DNA from: Opeltia flavorubescens
Taxonomy: Eukaryota; Ascomycota; Lecanoromycetes; Teloschistales; Teloschistaceae
Direction: 5' to 3'
DNA: 64,000 bases
NCBI GenBank assembly: GCA_000442125.1
Contig: KE546985.1
Location: forward strand, 434,001-498,000
Part shown: in pieces, positions 14,733 to 25,825 of the stretch
Layout: each line of letters begins with the position of its first letter
How positions within the stretch are numbered: the stretch's first letter is position 1
Program-made: the position numbers and the translations under genes
The notes under the pieces: model-generated
What the model was told of the DNA's origin: nothing
What the model saw: only the letters and a program-made list of their open reading frames with translations
The model's database searches: none

Positions 14733-14937
14733 TATTGAAAGTATATATATAATATACCGCTAAATATATTAAAACGGGTACTTTTATAAAATTTTAATAG
14801 AATTTTATTTATTTAATCTGGTTAAACTAGTATAAAAATATTTTTAACTATTAGATTTATTTATATATAGAATAAATAAAATTTAGATTAATTAATTAAA
14901 TAGTATTTTATATATATAATTTTAATACTAGTTTATA
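14733..14937 (+). repeat. 3' LTR of the copia fossil
   Basis: About 205 bp in the same orientation as 2774-2973. It is followed by CTAGT, which pairs with CTAAT before the 5' LTR as a likely target-site duplication. The differences between the two LTRs are mainly C/T and G/A, as RIP would leave. Confidence 0.75.
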
Positions 14938-15664
14938 ATTATTATATTTAAATTATAAAATTTTAAATTCTATTTAAAATTATTTTAACGAATATTATAA
15001 AAACTTTTTAATATATTTACAAATATTAGTATTAAATTTAATTTTATAATTAAAAATAAATAAATAATATTAAAATTAATTAAAATAAATAAAAAAAACG
15101 TATAAATAATAATAGAAATTAAATAATAAAATTTTTAATAAAAAAATTAATATAAAAAAAAATTCGGCTTTTAAATTTAATAAAAATAAATATTAAAAAA
15201 TATATTTATTATAAATATTTTTTTTGATAAAAACGAATATTAAAAAATATATTCGCTAGAAATTTATTTTTTTAGAATATTTATATAGATTAAAACTATT
15301 TAATTTTTACTTTATATTAAAATAATATTAATTATTTATTATTTTAAAAAAATTCCTTGTTATATTTATATATAATAATTATATTATAAAAATTAAAAAA
15401 TAGAATATTAAAATTAACGTTTAATCGCCGTTAAAAATAATAAATATATTTATAGATATAAAATAAATTAATTGAGTTTTTAATTAAAATAAAATTTTAT
15501 TATAAAATTCTAAAATTATTTTATATTAATAGATTTATTATAATTATATTAATAATTTATTTATTATTTAAATTATTTGTTTTTAGTAAATAATATATTA
15601 AAATAAAATAAATAAAATTATATTTACTATTAAATATAAAATCTGGATTTAATTTAATTATACT

Positions 15665-15740
15665 CGAGTCGAATTTCAATTTTTAAAACCCGTATCGACT
15701 CGAATTCGATTCGAACCGATTTAATCCGATTTAACCAGTT
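15665..15740. repeat. Short clustered CGATTYGAA-like repeats
   Basis: Variants of CGACTCGAA, CGATTCGAA, CGATTTAA and CCGATTTAA follow each other at roughly 10-bp spacing in a patch richer in C and G than its surroundings. No gene or element is visible. The patch lies about 160 bp before the truncated gypsy copy. Confidence 0.4.
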
Positions 15741-15899
15741 TATTTATTATTTAAAATTATTTAAAATAAATAATATTTAAATAAAAATATAAAATAAAAT
15801 CGAAATTATTAGAAATAAAATATTTTTTTTAAGATAAATAATAAAAAAGTTCGATATTAAAAATAATTAAAGTTTTTTTTATTTATTTATATATACTAA

Positions 15900-17800
15900 T
15901 ATAATTAAAAATAATCTAGTGTATTATAATATCAGCAAAAGCATTCGGGTAGCAGATACGATTTTTCGTCGCATCTACCGTATAATCTTATCTGCTTATA
16001 TACGGGCAGGCTACCGATTTTAATAGGTTTAATAAATTTAATAGGCGTTTAATAGGCGTTTAATAAGCGTTTAATAGCTATTTTAAAAAACTTTTAAAAT
16101 TTCTTCTAAATCCTAGCTATTACTAAAGCTATAATATTATATATATTATATATTATACTAGTATACTTTAGCTAAAAAACGCGCTAAACTAATTAGAAAT
16201 TAACTAGCGTGGCTAGTTTAAGCGCTAGAGACTACCCGAATAATACGGGAGCTAAAAATAAGTTTATTTATAAGCTTTTTATATTTATATATATTTTTTA
16301 TATTTTATTTATATTATTTANCCTATTTTAATTTTTTATAAAAAATCCAGTTATTTTTTTACTAATCTGCAGCAGATTTACTGCAGAAGCTATAGATATA
16401 GCGGATCCGCGGTATCTGCTACTAATCCTGCGAAATAAAAATAGCTATCTAGAATTCCACTAAAAGTTTTGCTGATAAATATTATAAAATCGTTGTATAA
16501 TTTTGGCTAAAATATTATATTATTATATTATATTAATAGAAAAAAAGATTTATATAATTAAAAGAATTTTTTTTAATATTTATAATTTTCTAAATATTAA
16601 TAAATATATATATATTTTCTATAAATAAATTTATATATATAATTATAAAATATTATATTTTTTTTATATTTCTATATAGTTTTTTTATTATTATATTTTT
16701 TTTTTAATTTAATATTTTTTCTTTATTTAAAAAAAATTTAATTATATTATAAAATTATAATATAAAATAATAATAAAAAAACTATATTTATAATTAAATT
16801 ATAGCTAGTAATAAATATATTTATATTATAAGAAAATAATATAAACGAATTTATTAACGATATTATAAATATTAAAATTTGTATTTTTAAAATAAAATAA
16901 ACTTTAATTTATTAATAAAAAAAGCTTAAACTATTAAAAATTAAAAAAATTTAGAACTTTTAAAACAATATACTATTATATAATAATATTAAATTTTTAA
17001 AATTTTGATTAACGATTTTAAATATATTAAAAAATAAAAAATAAAGATAAAATCAAAATTAAAAATTTTTTAATTTTATTTAAAATAAAAATAAAAATTA
17101 TAGAAAATATATAATATTTAAATATAAATTTAAATTTATTTTTTGAATATATTTAGTTATATATAAAATAAAGTTTTTTATAATTTTATTTTATATAAAT
17201 TACTTTAATTATTATCTAATAAACTAATAAAATTATAATAAAAAAATTATATAAATATTAAATATAAAATAATCTAAAATAATAATTTAAAATTTTGATT
17301 AAATTAATTCAATTTTTAAATAATTTATAAATTTAATATAATAATATAATAATAATTTAACGCAAAATATTATAATAAATTAAATATTTCTTTATATTAT
17401 ATATTTAAAATAATTTTTACTAGATTATATTCGAATAAATATTTTAAAAAATATTTATTAAAATAATATCGCTGATAAAATATAAAAAAAATCTAATTTT
17501 TTAATAATATAATATCGAATATATATTATTTATAATAATATAAATATTTAAATTTTAAATTTTATAAACTAAATATTATATTAATAAAAATAAAATTTAT
17601 TTAATATTATTATATTAATAATCGGCGCGAATATAATAATAATATATTATTAATAAAAATAGCTATTTTTTATATTTTTTATAAATATTTATTACAATTT
17701 TATTAAAGAATATAATAAAAAATATATATATTTTAATATTATTTTCGAATTGAATTTAACGCGATTAAATATTATTATATATTTTATAACTATTTTATTA
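15900..17800 (+). mobile_element. Truncated Ty3/gypsy fossil (LTR plus part of the gag region)
   Basis: From 15900 the sequence matches the LTR of the element at 47233-54911. The LTR is interrupted by a 542-bp insertion (15933-16474) and ends near 16707. The sequence then follows the internal region of that element to at least about 17,700, for example the GGCGCGAATATAATAATAA-like block near 17,624, which corresponds to about 48,474. No pol region or second LTR was found before the gene island. The copy is incomplete and heavily degraded, and its right border is uncertain. Confidence 0.65.
15933..16474. mobile_element. 542-bp non-autonomous DNA transposon (MITE-like), nested in a gypsy LTR
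   Basis: The ends form a short terminal inverted repeat: CAGCAAAAGC at the left and its near reverse complement ending TTTTGCTG at the right. A second inverted pair (GTAGCAGATAC and GTATCTGCTAC) lies just inside. The flanks TATAATAT (left) and ATAAATAT (right) look like an imperfect 7-8 bp target duplication, which would suggest a hAT-like element. A TA-duplicating family is possible too. Two other copies of the host LTR in this window (47233 and 54658) lack the insertion. The element has higher GC and more TG than its surroundings, contains no useful open frame, and must depend on a transposase made elsewhere. Confidence 0.7.
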
Positions 17801-19904
17801 TAAATTAAAGGTAAAACTTTTAATTAATAAATTTATATATTATATATATTTTTTGTATTTTTATTATAAATTTATTATAAATATAAATTTCTATTATTTA
17901 TTTAATTATATAAATTTCTAAAATTTATTATATTATAAAAAACTAATTAAATAGATTTATAAATAATAAAATATAAAATTTTTTAAATTATATTTAATTA
18001 TTCAACTTTAAAAAATTATAATTAAAAAAAAAATTTTAATTATTATTCTATTATAATATTTTAAAATAATATTATAATAATTCTTATAATATTATATTAA
18101 AAATATTAATTAAATTTATTATTCAAATATAAAATATTATAAAAAAATAATTTTAAAAAAATAATTTTTATTTATTATTATTGAAAATCTATTTAAAAAA
18201 CAAAAATATTAATTTTTAAATAGCGCGTTTAATTTTAATTTAATTTTAAAAATTTTTATATTATTAAAAAATATTAGTTTTAAATTTTAAAATAATTTAT
18301 TATATATTTTTATAATTATTTGAAAAAATAATTTTTGTTAATTATAAATTTTATAGTTTTTATAGTTATTTTAATCGAATATAATCTATAAATAATTAGA
18401 TTAATTAGTATTACTATTTAATTAATTTTAAAATTAGTCGATAATTTTATTAATTCTATTTATTTAGTGTATAGGTAAATTAATAGCGCAAATTTTTTAT
18501 AATTAATAACGTTATTAATTTTAAATTAAATTTTAGAATTTTAATAATATTAAAATTTATAAATTTATTATTTTTAATTATTTTCTTTTATATATTATTA
18601 TATATAAAATTAATTAAAATTAATAATAATATAATTTTATTAAAACTTAAACTTTTTTATTATTTAAAAATATTTTATTATTAATGAATAAAATTTTATC
18701 GAAAAAAACTCTATTTAACGGATTTCAAAAAAAAATATATTAGCGTATTTTTAATTTTGAAATAATTATAATAATTATAGAAAGCTAATATATATAATAA
18801 ATATAACTTTTTAATAGCTCTAGTTTATATTAAAATCTAGCGCGCTAGTATTAGTTCCCGGCGCTGAAAATGCTAATAGAATTTTTTAAGATTTTTGAAA
18901 TTTGCTAAAATTTATTTCAAATTTTAATCTATTTCGACGCGTATAAATAAACGGGTAAAAATCAATTTTTAATATAAACTAGATTTTAGTTTTAAAGTTA
19001 TATTATAGCAAAAATATATTTAATTTAATTATTTTTTTTAAAATAAATAATCTAAAAAATTTATTAAATTTACAATTTTTTAATTAATATTATATAAATA
19101 ATTAAAAACTATAAAACGAATTTTTTAATATTATAAAATTTTTAATTTTATTTAAATTATAATATTTTAATATATTTTTTTAAAAATTAAATTTAATTTT
19201 TTTTATTATTTTAATAAAATTAAATTTAGAAATTTAAATATAAAATTAAAAATAAAATTAATAAATTAATAAATAAATTATTTTCAAATTTATTTTTTTT
19301 AATAATAATTAAAATTTTTTAATAATTTTATATTTATTTATTAAAATAAATTATAAAAATTAATATAAATTTTCTTTAAAATATAATATTTGGATTTTTT
19401 TTTTATTTAATTTAATTTATTATATAATTAAATATTTTTTAATATTTTATAATATATTAATATAAATACTAAATAATTTAATTTTTATTATTTATTTTTT
19501 AAATTTTAAATAATATATATATAAATAATTTTTAAAATTATTACTAAAATTAAAAAAATAAAAAAATTAATAATTATAATTTCTTAAAAAATTTATATTA
19601 AATAAAATAAATTTTAAAATTTCGATTATAATATTAAATTATAAAAAAAATACAATAATTTTTTAAAATAATATTATTAAAATTAATAAAAAATTAATTT
19701 TATATTAAAAATAAATTGAATAAATATATAATAAATATAATTTATTTAAATTATTATTAAATATTATTTTAAAGTTATCGAAATAGAAAAGAATTTAATT
19801 ATATATTCGATATTAAAAAATTGGATTTTAAAATAAAAAATAGTTTATAATAATATTAATAATTAACTATTAATATTATATCTATATTTAATCAAATTAA
19901 TTGA
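17800..19904. other. AT-rich degraded DNA up to the island border
   Basis: RIP-type composition continues, with no open frames and no element I can name. A slightly GC-richer spot lies at about 18,838-18,960. The switch to normal composition occurs sharply at about 19,905. Confidence 0.6.
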
Positions 19905-20478
19905 ACGAATCTGAACTTCAACGACGTTAGACTTTCTTGAATATCTGGAGAAACGGGATATAATCGGCCTGGGAGACACCGGCTTGGCGTAGATCGTAAC
20001 CTGCTGAGTCAGCCAGCAATGTATGATCCTAAATTTTGTCTTCTCTTCTCACCACCACCACCACCATTTGACGTGATGACTTCAACCATCATGATCTCGC
20101 GGTGGTCCATCGCAGCTGATCGCATGCGCTTAATACCATACGATAACCTCATGTTCTCCCCTATCCCATGCTCTTCATCTACCTATGGACCTTGATCACC
20201 CATAAACCATCCCCAACCATCACAAACTACACCACGAAAACGAACCTTCACCACTACGCTCTCCCACGAGACAAGCTTTCCCTCCTATCAGATCGCGATT
20301 CCCATTCACACCTCAGCCCCTTCTTACTTCTCTCTTACTCCCAACCTCCGCACTGAACCCGCAACAAACAGTCCAGCAGCTTATACACAACTACAACCAC
20401 CATGACCAATCCGCGCAAGTCGACAGCTCCTCCCAGCCAGCCCACGAGCATCCTTCATCACCCATAGGTCCTCCGCCC
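19905..20478. other. Island border and upstream region of the HNH gene
   Basis: Composition is normal from about 19,905. The stretch includes a CACCACCACCACCACCA run near 20,050 and several ATGs (20076, 20091, 20168, 20402) whose frames are short. ATG 20402 sits in a good context (CACCATGA). Its frame closes at 20465-20467, one frame off the HNH coding frame. A promoter or 5' leader for the downstream gene is likely here, but no specific element can be named. Confidence 0.4.
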
Positions 20479-21865
20479 GTGCCCACCGGCCCTCGACTCC
20501 GACGCTCAACCAGAGTTCTGTCTCGTCCAGCGTCCGAGTCCTCTCACCAAAGTGAAGCTACCACTTCCGCCCCGAGGTCAACGTCGAAACGTGGTAACGC
20601 CAAGCATAAGAGAAACAAGTCGGAAATGATGGAGGACTCCGACGGACCCTCATCCTCTTCGAGAGCAACAGGCTTCTCAGACTCAACAAAATTTCAAGTC
20701 GAGCAGGCCCAAGGCGCCTTGGAATGCTGGCACTGTGGATCCAAATCGAGTCTAGAGATAGCTCATATAATCCCTGGCCGGGAACGCGAGGTTCGTCCAC
20801 ACTACTTGCCGTACTGTTCCATGACAGCGGCTAATAATGTTTACCTCCCAGTTTTACAACGATCTTCAAGACAAGAACCGGTTAAACCTCGAGGACATAC
20901 ATCACAAAGATAATGCCATCCAACTCTGCGTCGCGTGTCATCGCAATTACGACAATTCCTATCCAGCTTGGGTTTTCATACCCGTCGACATCGAATACTT
21001 CATCCGCTTCGAGAATGATGACTACTTGAGACGCACGCGTATTGCCCGCCCAGGGCAGAGCTTTCCAGCGCGCCAAGTTCCATCAGTACAGCAATATCTT
21101 CAAAGAGGAGGTCTATATCGCGCATACCTACAGAGGAATTACTTCTTCAGACATCCCGGTCTCGCGCATGTACTTAAGCCAGGTCCCAGTCCCGTCCAGC
21201 AAGGTCCGATGAGATGGCATGGTGACCCTCTGGCAGCGTTGAGTCGTGGAATCAAGATGATGGGTGTAGCGCCAAGCATCTTCTCTACGGACGTTCGTAA
21301 TTCTCTCTTGAACTTGAGTGTTCTCTACGATACGCACGACGGCCCTCCATCTGCAGCTCCAGCGGAATCAGCGTCTTTTCGACCGGGTCCAGCTTCCGGT
21401 GACTCGAGCGATGGCGATCGCGAAGGTACGACGAAGAAGCCGAAAACCCCACAGCCAGATTTATCCCCAACAGCCACAGGCAATGGAAAGGAAGGAAAGG
21501 CGGACGGACCAAAGGCTTCCGACAAGAGTGGTTGCACCCAACATCAAATCCAGGCTGATTCGACCCAAGCTCAGATGTCAGCACTAAGACGATCTAGCCG
21601 CATTGAGAATCAGCGCCAACATCGAGCCACACTCACGCGTCGGAATGAGCAGGCTCGGATACGCCGACTGCTCGAAGACCCGCCGGACAAGCAGCTAAGA
21701 CGGCAAATTACGGAGGGAATATGGAAATGGGGTCCGCTGTCTTCGAGCCACGAGGCGATGATGATGGCTAAGAAACGCAAGGGCAAGCGCAAGAGTCCAT
21801 TGAGCACCAAACAATATCAACGCTTGTATGGGCTCTTGTCTCCCAATACATCGAGCCGTGCGTGA
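20479..21865 (+). CDS. HNH-nuclease domain protein, two exons, 5' end unresolved
   Basis: A two-exon gene (20479-20790 and 20852-21865), joined in frame by a 61-bp intron. From residue 1 at 20479 it encodes about 441 residues. The HNH core shows a C-x2-C pair (C83, C86), the AHIIP motif with H96, then N125 and a C-V-A-C-H block (C130, C133, H134) followed by YD. This matches HNH endonuclease modules with a zinc knuckle found in many ascomycete proteins of unknown role. Metal-dependent DNA cleavage is the family activity and is not shown here. Both ends are basic and low in complexity, with LRRS-x-R motifs near residue 8 and again in the C-terminal third, then a K/R-rich stretch that could bind nucleic acid or direct the protein to the nucleus. 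Position 20479 is GTG, not a true start. The frame is open back to 20206 without any ATG, so an upstream exon or a sequence error is likely. Confidence 0.8.
20791..20851 (+). other. Intron of the HNH gene (61 bp, phase 0)
   Basis: The donor is GTTCGT after a complete GAG codon, a branch-like CTAAT lies at about 20,831, and the acceptor is CCCAG at 20847-20851. Splicing joins the AHIIP half of the HNH core to the half that holds its N and second H, which strongly supports this junction. Confidence 0.85.
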
Positions 21866-23234
21866 AAGAGTAGGTCAATGCGCGACTATCGGACTTCGAC
21901 AATCTTCATCGAAGTTCGTCTTCCTCCAATCAATTCTGCCCGAATGATACACACATGAACATAGGACCAAAGGTGTGCTTTTCGAATCATTGCTGGTCTC
22001 ATGAATTCTTATGAATCTACCTTCCCTTATAAACCACAATTCTGTTTTGCATGTTTTCAGCGAGGCGTTGGCGGCACTGGCTATTGGCCTAGGTTGGTCT
22101 TTCAGAGCCGGCGAGATTGAGGCCGACTGTTTCTTTCTATCGTGTACATAAGTGACACTCCAGCGGCATAAGATACCCCAGGTCCAGGTTTCTAGAGGGA
22201 GTGGGAGTTCCGAATGCATCTTATTACTCTTTGCGCTTGCTGGAATTTGGGATGGAGTGTCACTGGTACCAATACCTCTAGTGATTAGTATCAGACTTGT
22301 CGACTCCTCTCCTTGGCCGATTCATCTCGCGATGGCTACAGTATCCCGCACGCCTACTATATCACCGCATAATCCCTTTTACCCTCCTAGATCGCTGGGC
22401 CCCACGTCGCCCTCCTTGCTTGCTCCAGCGAATTCCAGCCTTGCTCTCTTGAGCTGCACGCGACTGTAAAAAAGAGAAATCTTAGCTCTCTCGGTATTTG
22501 TAACTGCAGTGGTTGTCTGTCGAGAACGCCCAGGTTTATCGCCCAAACCTCTAACTCCAGTTCCAGTGACCTAGCCTTCAAGCACGTCTAGCATGCTGTT
22601 CCCGCTGAGCTGGCGGAGTCTCACGTTCTATACGATTCTTTCTCTGTAAAGACAATAACTCGCTGCACGTCGTGGCAACCAATCCTCAACTCGCCGTGCC
22701 TGCTCGCTCCCTGGCGACCACTGTGTGCTCCATATCAAGTTCCCAGCGTAAGTATGATGGCGGTATATCATCCACGTATGCTACTACTAGGAAGCTTGCC
22801 TCTTCAATAAAGGTCAATGTTTCGGACTAGGCGCGATACTATCTATATACAGATAGTACTAAGAAGTACGGATCATAGAGCAGTCTTCCAGTATATACAT
22901 TCTCTTCGTGTGCAATTCGGCCGGGTGAAATAGGCCAACAGGCTCGAAAACTTAGCTTATACGTATAGATTGGGGTTGAAGTAGAGGCGGTGGTTGGAGA
23001 GTACTGGTACGCGATATAGCGTTTGGCTAAGTTCTTCGTTGGCATCGTATTGGTTTTCCAAGCTGATAATGTCAAAAGAAGTACTTGAAAGCAATTCTAT
23101 AGGGAGATAATAGAAAGCAATTGAGTATAGCAGATTCAAAAAGAAGTGGAAACTATCTCTACCCTTAGTCCGCTGGCAGGACGGCGCTTGCAATCACCCA
23201 GGTGTAACCGTATTGCAGGGACAAATCGCCTTTA
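21866..23234. other. Intergenic region, no gene supported
   Basis: Composition is normal, but the open frames on either strand are short, lack sensible starts and have no domain-like features. It probably holds the terminator of the HNH gene. Nothing else can be named. Confidence 0.5.
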
Positions 23235-23597
23235 CTAACTATTTGATGGGTTCAGGCCAAATGGCTTGTACCTGTTGGATTTTCTGTTGTAACTGATCAA
23301 GCCCGCCTTCTGAGATGGATTAATCATTGGTGATCTTAGTTGACGTTGAAGCGCTTTACACACCATAAAACGCTGCGCATAGTAGTGAATCCACTCGATA
23401 CGATTATACCTATTCGAAGGCAATTCCGGGAGACAATCTTCGAGGTCCTCAGTTAATAAGTCTGTCTTATCGGGAGCATCTAATTCGTGCGAAAGTTGCC
23501 AAAGTTGACCACGCATGGCATAATTCTCAGGCAAGTCGCACGTCCCGGGCTCCTCTGCTTGACTTGTGGCTTGATTAAGACATAAGCATACAGTATG
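23235..23597 (-). pseudogene. Orphan coding-like frame of about 120 residues
   Basis: The frame opens directly after an in-frame TAG (23598-23600) and has no starting ATG; the first Met is internal (before RGQLWQLSHEL). Its composition is protein-like, with W-, L-, D- and E-rich stretches such as LWQLSHELDAPDKTDLL and RIEWIHYYAQRFMVCKALQ. It is not typical of random frames. It may be the last exon of a gene whose upstream part is lost, or a fragment. It lies on the same strand as, and about 120 bp beyond, the decayed HNH gene at 23721-25185. I recognise no family. Confidence 0.4.
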
Positions 23598-23720
23598 CTA
23601 CTGGATATGGTCTTCTCTACTTCGAAAGACTTTAGGGATATCGATGAGATGTGCAATACAGCCAAACCAGGTATATACGAAGGAGCAGACGTTGAAAATA
23701 AGCCATAAGCCAGCTATATA

Positions 23721-25185
23721 TTAGTGACTCAACTCCGACCATTCAACCGGTTCGAAATCAACGAATTCCTCGTCCTTGGAATCCAAAATATCCCGCCCAC
23801 AGACCCACGAGAACAATTGGGGATGTCGCACCGCCAAAGGATCATTCTCCGACCACTTCAAATGCTGTTCCCATGTACCAAGTGGATCTGACCGCAGTCG
23901 TTCGCGCAAGAGGGTGCCGTCGCGAAGTTGCTTGAAGCGTTTGAATTCCGCTCGATTGCGACATTGGCTGGAGGCACAAATCTTCCAGGATCGAGACGAG
24001 ATAATTTGCTCGTTCTTCTGAGATTTGTCTGAGGCGGATGAAGCCAAGGGAGATAATGGGAGTATAGGGCATGTGCATTGCTTCTCTTTACCTAGGAGAA
24101 AGGGTTCAAGTGGCCCGGGTGCTTTCTTGCGGGGGCTGTCCTGTTTGGTAGGGCTTTTCCTCTTGCTTGGACTAGGTTGTCGTCCTAGCAGGGCAAAACG
24201 TTCTGCACACCATTCTCCATCTGCCTTGGTTCCATCAATCGAGGTCTCTTCCCCAATACCCATCTCAAGACCAAGCAGGTATCTATCGACTCCGGACCTT
24301 AGGAATTGACCAAGCTTTGGAAAGATAGCTCGAGCGAAAGCAGCCAATAGGTACTCAGACTTTACTCCAAGAAGGGGCCGAATCTCTCTTTAATAATAGA
24401 GGGATGCGAGCTCAATGGAGCCGTCAAGGGTATAGTATACCCACTGCTGGTCGTTGGGCAAAATGGCCCATTGGAAGAGCTCATGCGCATCGTGCAGATT
24501 ACGTCGTAGTAGTATCTGGTTACCGGTACTATTGACTGAGGTAATATCTGTGCTGTAGAAGAATATATCATTGTGCTGGAATCAGGCATTCTCCTTGACT
24601 GGAATGATATGCGCAGTCTCACCATTCTCTGCGGAGCCCGTAACACGACAAGTCGCATCCCGTGCCTTGACTGCGGCGGATACATCCGATAGTCTGACCA
24701 TTGGACCTGCGGATTCGGTAGGAGGCCACCAAGGGGGAAGATTATCGTGCGGGAAAGGCCAGACTGCGAACTCAGGATAGATAGGGTACGGTTGGTCGAT
24801 ACAGGAGCAGGTTGCCAGGGAGGAATGGGGGTGGAAGAAGAAGTCACTGCCGATAAGAACGTCGTTGAGTCCCTCTGTCACTGATGGTCCTGTAATCTCA
24901 CGCGAAAGATATCCATCCCAAGTATTGCTCGCAATAAGGCCGCAAGCAGTTAAAGCTAAGGATTTCCGGATGCCGCCCTGTGCATGGTCGTACGCATTAA
25001 ACATAAAGAGGATATTTTTAAAGCCAGCGTAACCTGGATGACGAATGCGGACGTAAAAGTTGCGAGCAAGATCACTAATGATCTTCACATTAGCAATCAT
25101 TTATAATACCAGAGCTGGGAGTAATTGACTCTCTCCAATTGCGCCCAGTTATATCAAAGACAGGCTGTACCTCGTTCCAGTCCAT
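23721..25185 (-). pseudogene. Decayed HNH-domain gene (fungal HNH_2-like family)
   Basis: One reading frame on the minus strand continues from 25100 to 23721. In order it gives an N-terminal region (VKIISDLARNFYVRIRHPGY), then C-R-V-T-G...AHIIP, then a stretch with NQILLRRNLHDAHE and QQWVYYTL, and a K/R-, S- and P-rich tail. This is the layout of HNH-containing proteins common in Dothideomycetes and Eurotiomycetes. The frame is interrupted by TGA at 24584-24582, where a Trp would fit, and by TAA at 24392-24390, which could derive from CAA by a RIP-type C-to-T change. The likely N-terminus (ATG 25185, reading MDWNEVQPVFDITGRN) lies in another frame, with the shift near 25,095. No GT-AG intron explains these breaks, so I call it a host pseudogene. 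An unusual splice form cannot be excluded. Confidence 0.65.
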
Positions 25186-25299
25186 CGAGTCAGCAGGAGA
25201 GTAGGGTTTATCTATTCTACGACTCGCGCAATCCAAAAAGTGGAAAGACTTCGCGTGATATACAATAAGTTGTAAAGGATGCAAAGCAAAAGAAAACAA

Positions 25300-25825
25300 G
25301 AGACGGTCGAACGTAAACAGTTGTATGCGGCTCTGCGGGATGACGTCACGACGATTTCTGTCGGTGGGTAGACCCCTGAAAAACTTTGTAGCACTCGTGC
25401 AAAGCAGCTCGGTATTTGTGATGACAATTTACGGGATCGCACTCTCTGGTGCTATAGCTGTTACACGGCTGGTTGGATTAACCGCCTAAAGGACTCGAAG
25501 TGTTTCAGAATGCCATCCCATCTCAATTACTGTCAGCTTTCCTAAAAGCACGTCATCTATGAATACGTGGCGTGAAGGTCATTTTCTCTTATGGATGTAA
25601 TCTGTATGCAAACATCTCGACTATCCTGACATGCCCAGCATCCTATAATCAACGGTCTGCGAGTACATTGCCCAGCAAACTTCCCCGCCACCTTGTGTCG
25701 AGTCATTTCCCGCACGATTTTGTCCACCCACACCAAGTTTCCCTTGCTTCATCAGTTCTTCTTCACCAAGTATCCAGAGCATTCGTTCCACCTCCCACGT
25801 GCCTTTTTCCATGCTTTCAACCAGG
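25300..25825. other. Intergenic region, no gene supported
   Basis: Short frames only, mostly in overlapping antisense pairs. Probably it includes the former upstream region of the decayed HNH gene. Confidence 0.45.

Larger units (their letters stand above)
2774..14937 (+). mobile_element. Ty1/copia LTR retrotransposon fossil, split by later insertions
   Basis: Direct terminal repeats of about 200 bp (2774-2973 and 14733-14937) are flanked by CTAAT (2769-2773) and CTAGT (14938-14942), a near-identical 5-bp target duplication. The LTR ends fit TG...CA after RIP. In between, conceptual translation of the plus strand still shows copia landmarks in the expected order: a gag-like tail rich in N, Y and K (about 4,970-5,200), the pre-integrase and integrase region (about 5,650-6,550), then reverse transcriptase and RNase H (about 8,400-9,780). 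The span is far longer than the usual 5-6 kb because of at least two insertions, one between the integrase and RT regions and one after RNase H. The coding region is broken many times throughout, which points to an old, thoroughly RIP-processed copy. The family call is firm. The exact insertion borders are not. Confidence 0.75.

Noticed and set aside
1-19900. Mitochondrial origin because of the AT content
   Set aside because: CpA/TpG depletion with CpG retained, LTR elements with target duplications, and direct continuity with spliced nuclear genes argue for RIP-processed nuclear DNA.
20168-20356. Plus-strand 62-codon frame with ATG upstream of the HNH gene
   Set aside because: It ends in a stop, has no domain or signal-peptide pattern strong enough to support a gene, and no splice link to the HNH frame was found.
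20479-21865. HNH gene as a homing endonuclease or self-splicing-intron gene
   Set aside because: It lies in its own two-exon gene with a spliceosomal intron, and no group I or II intron structure surrounds it.
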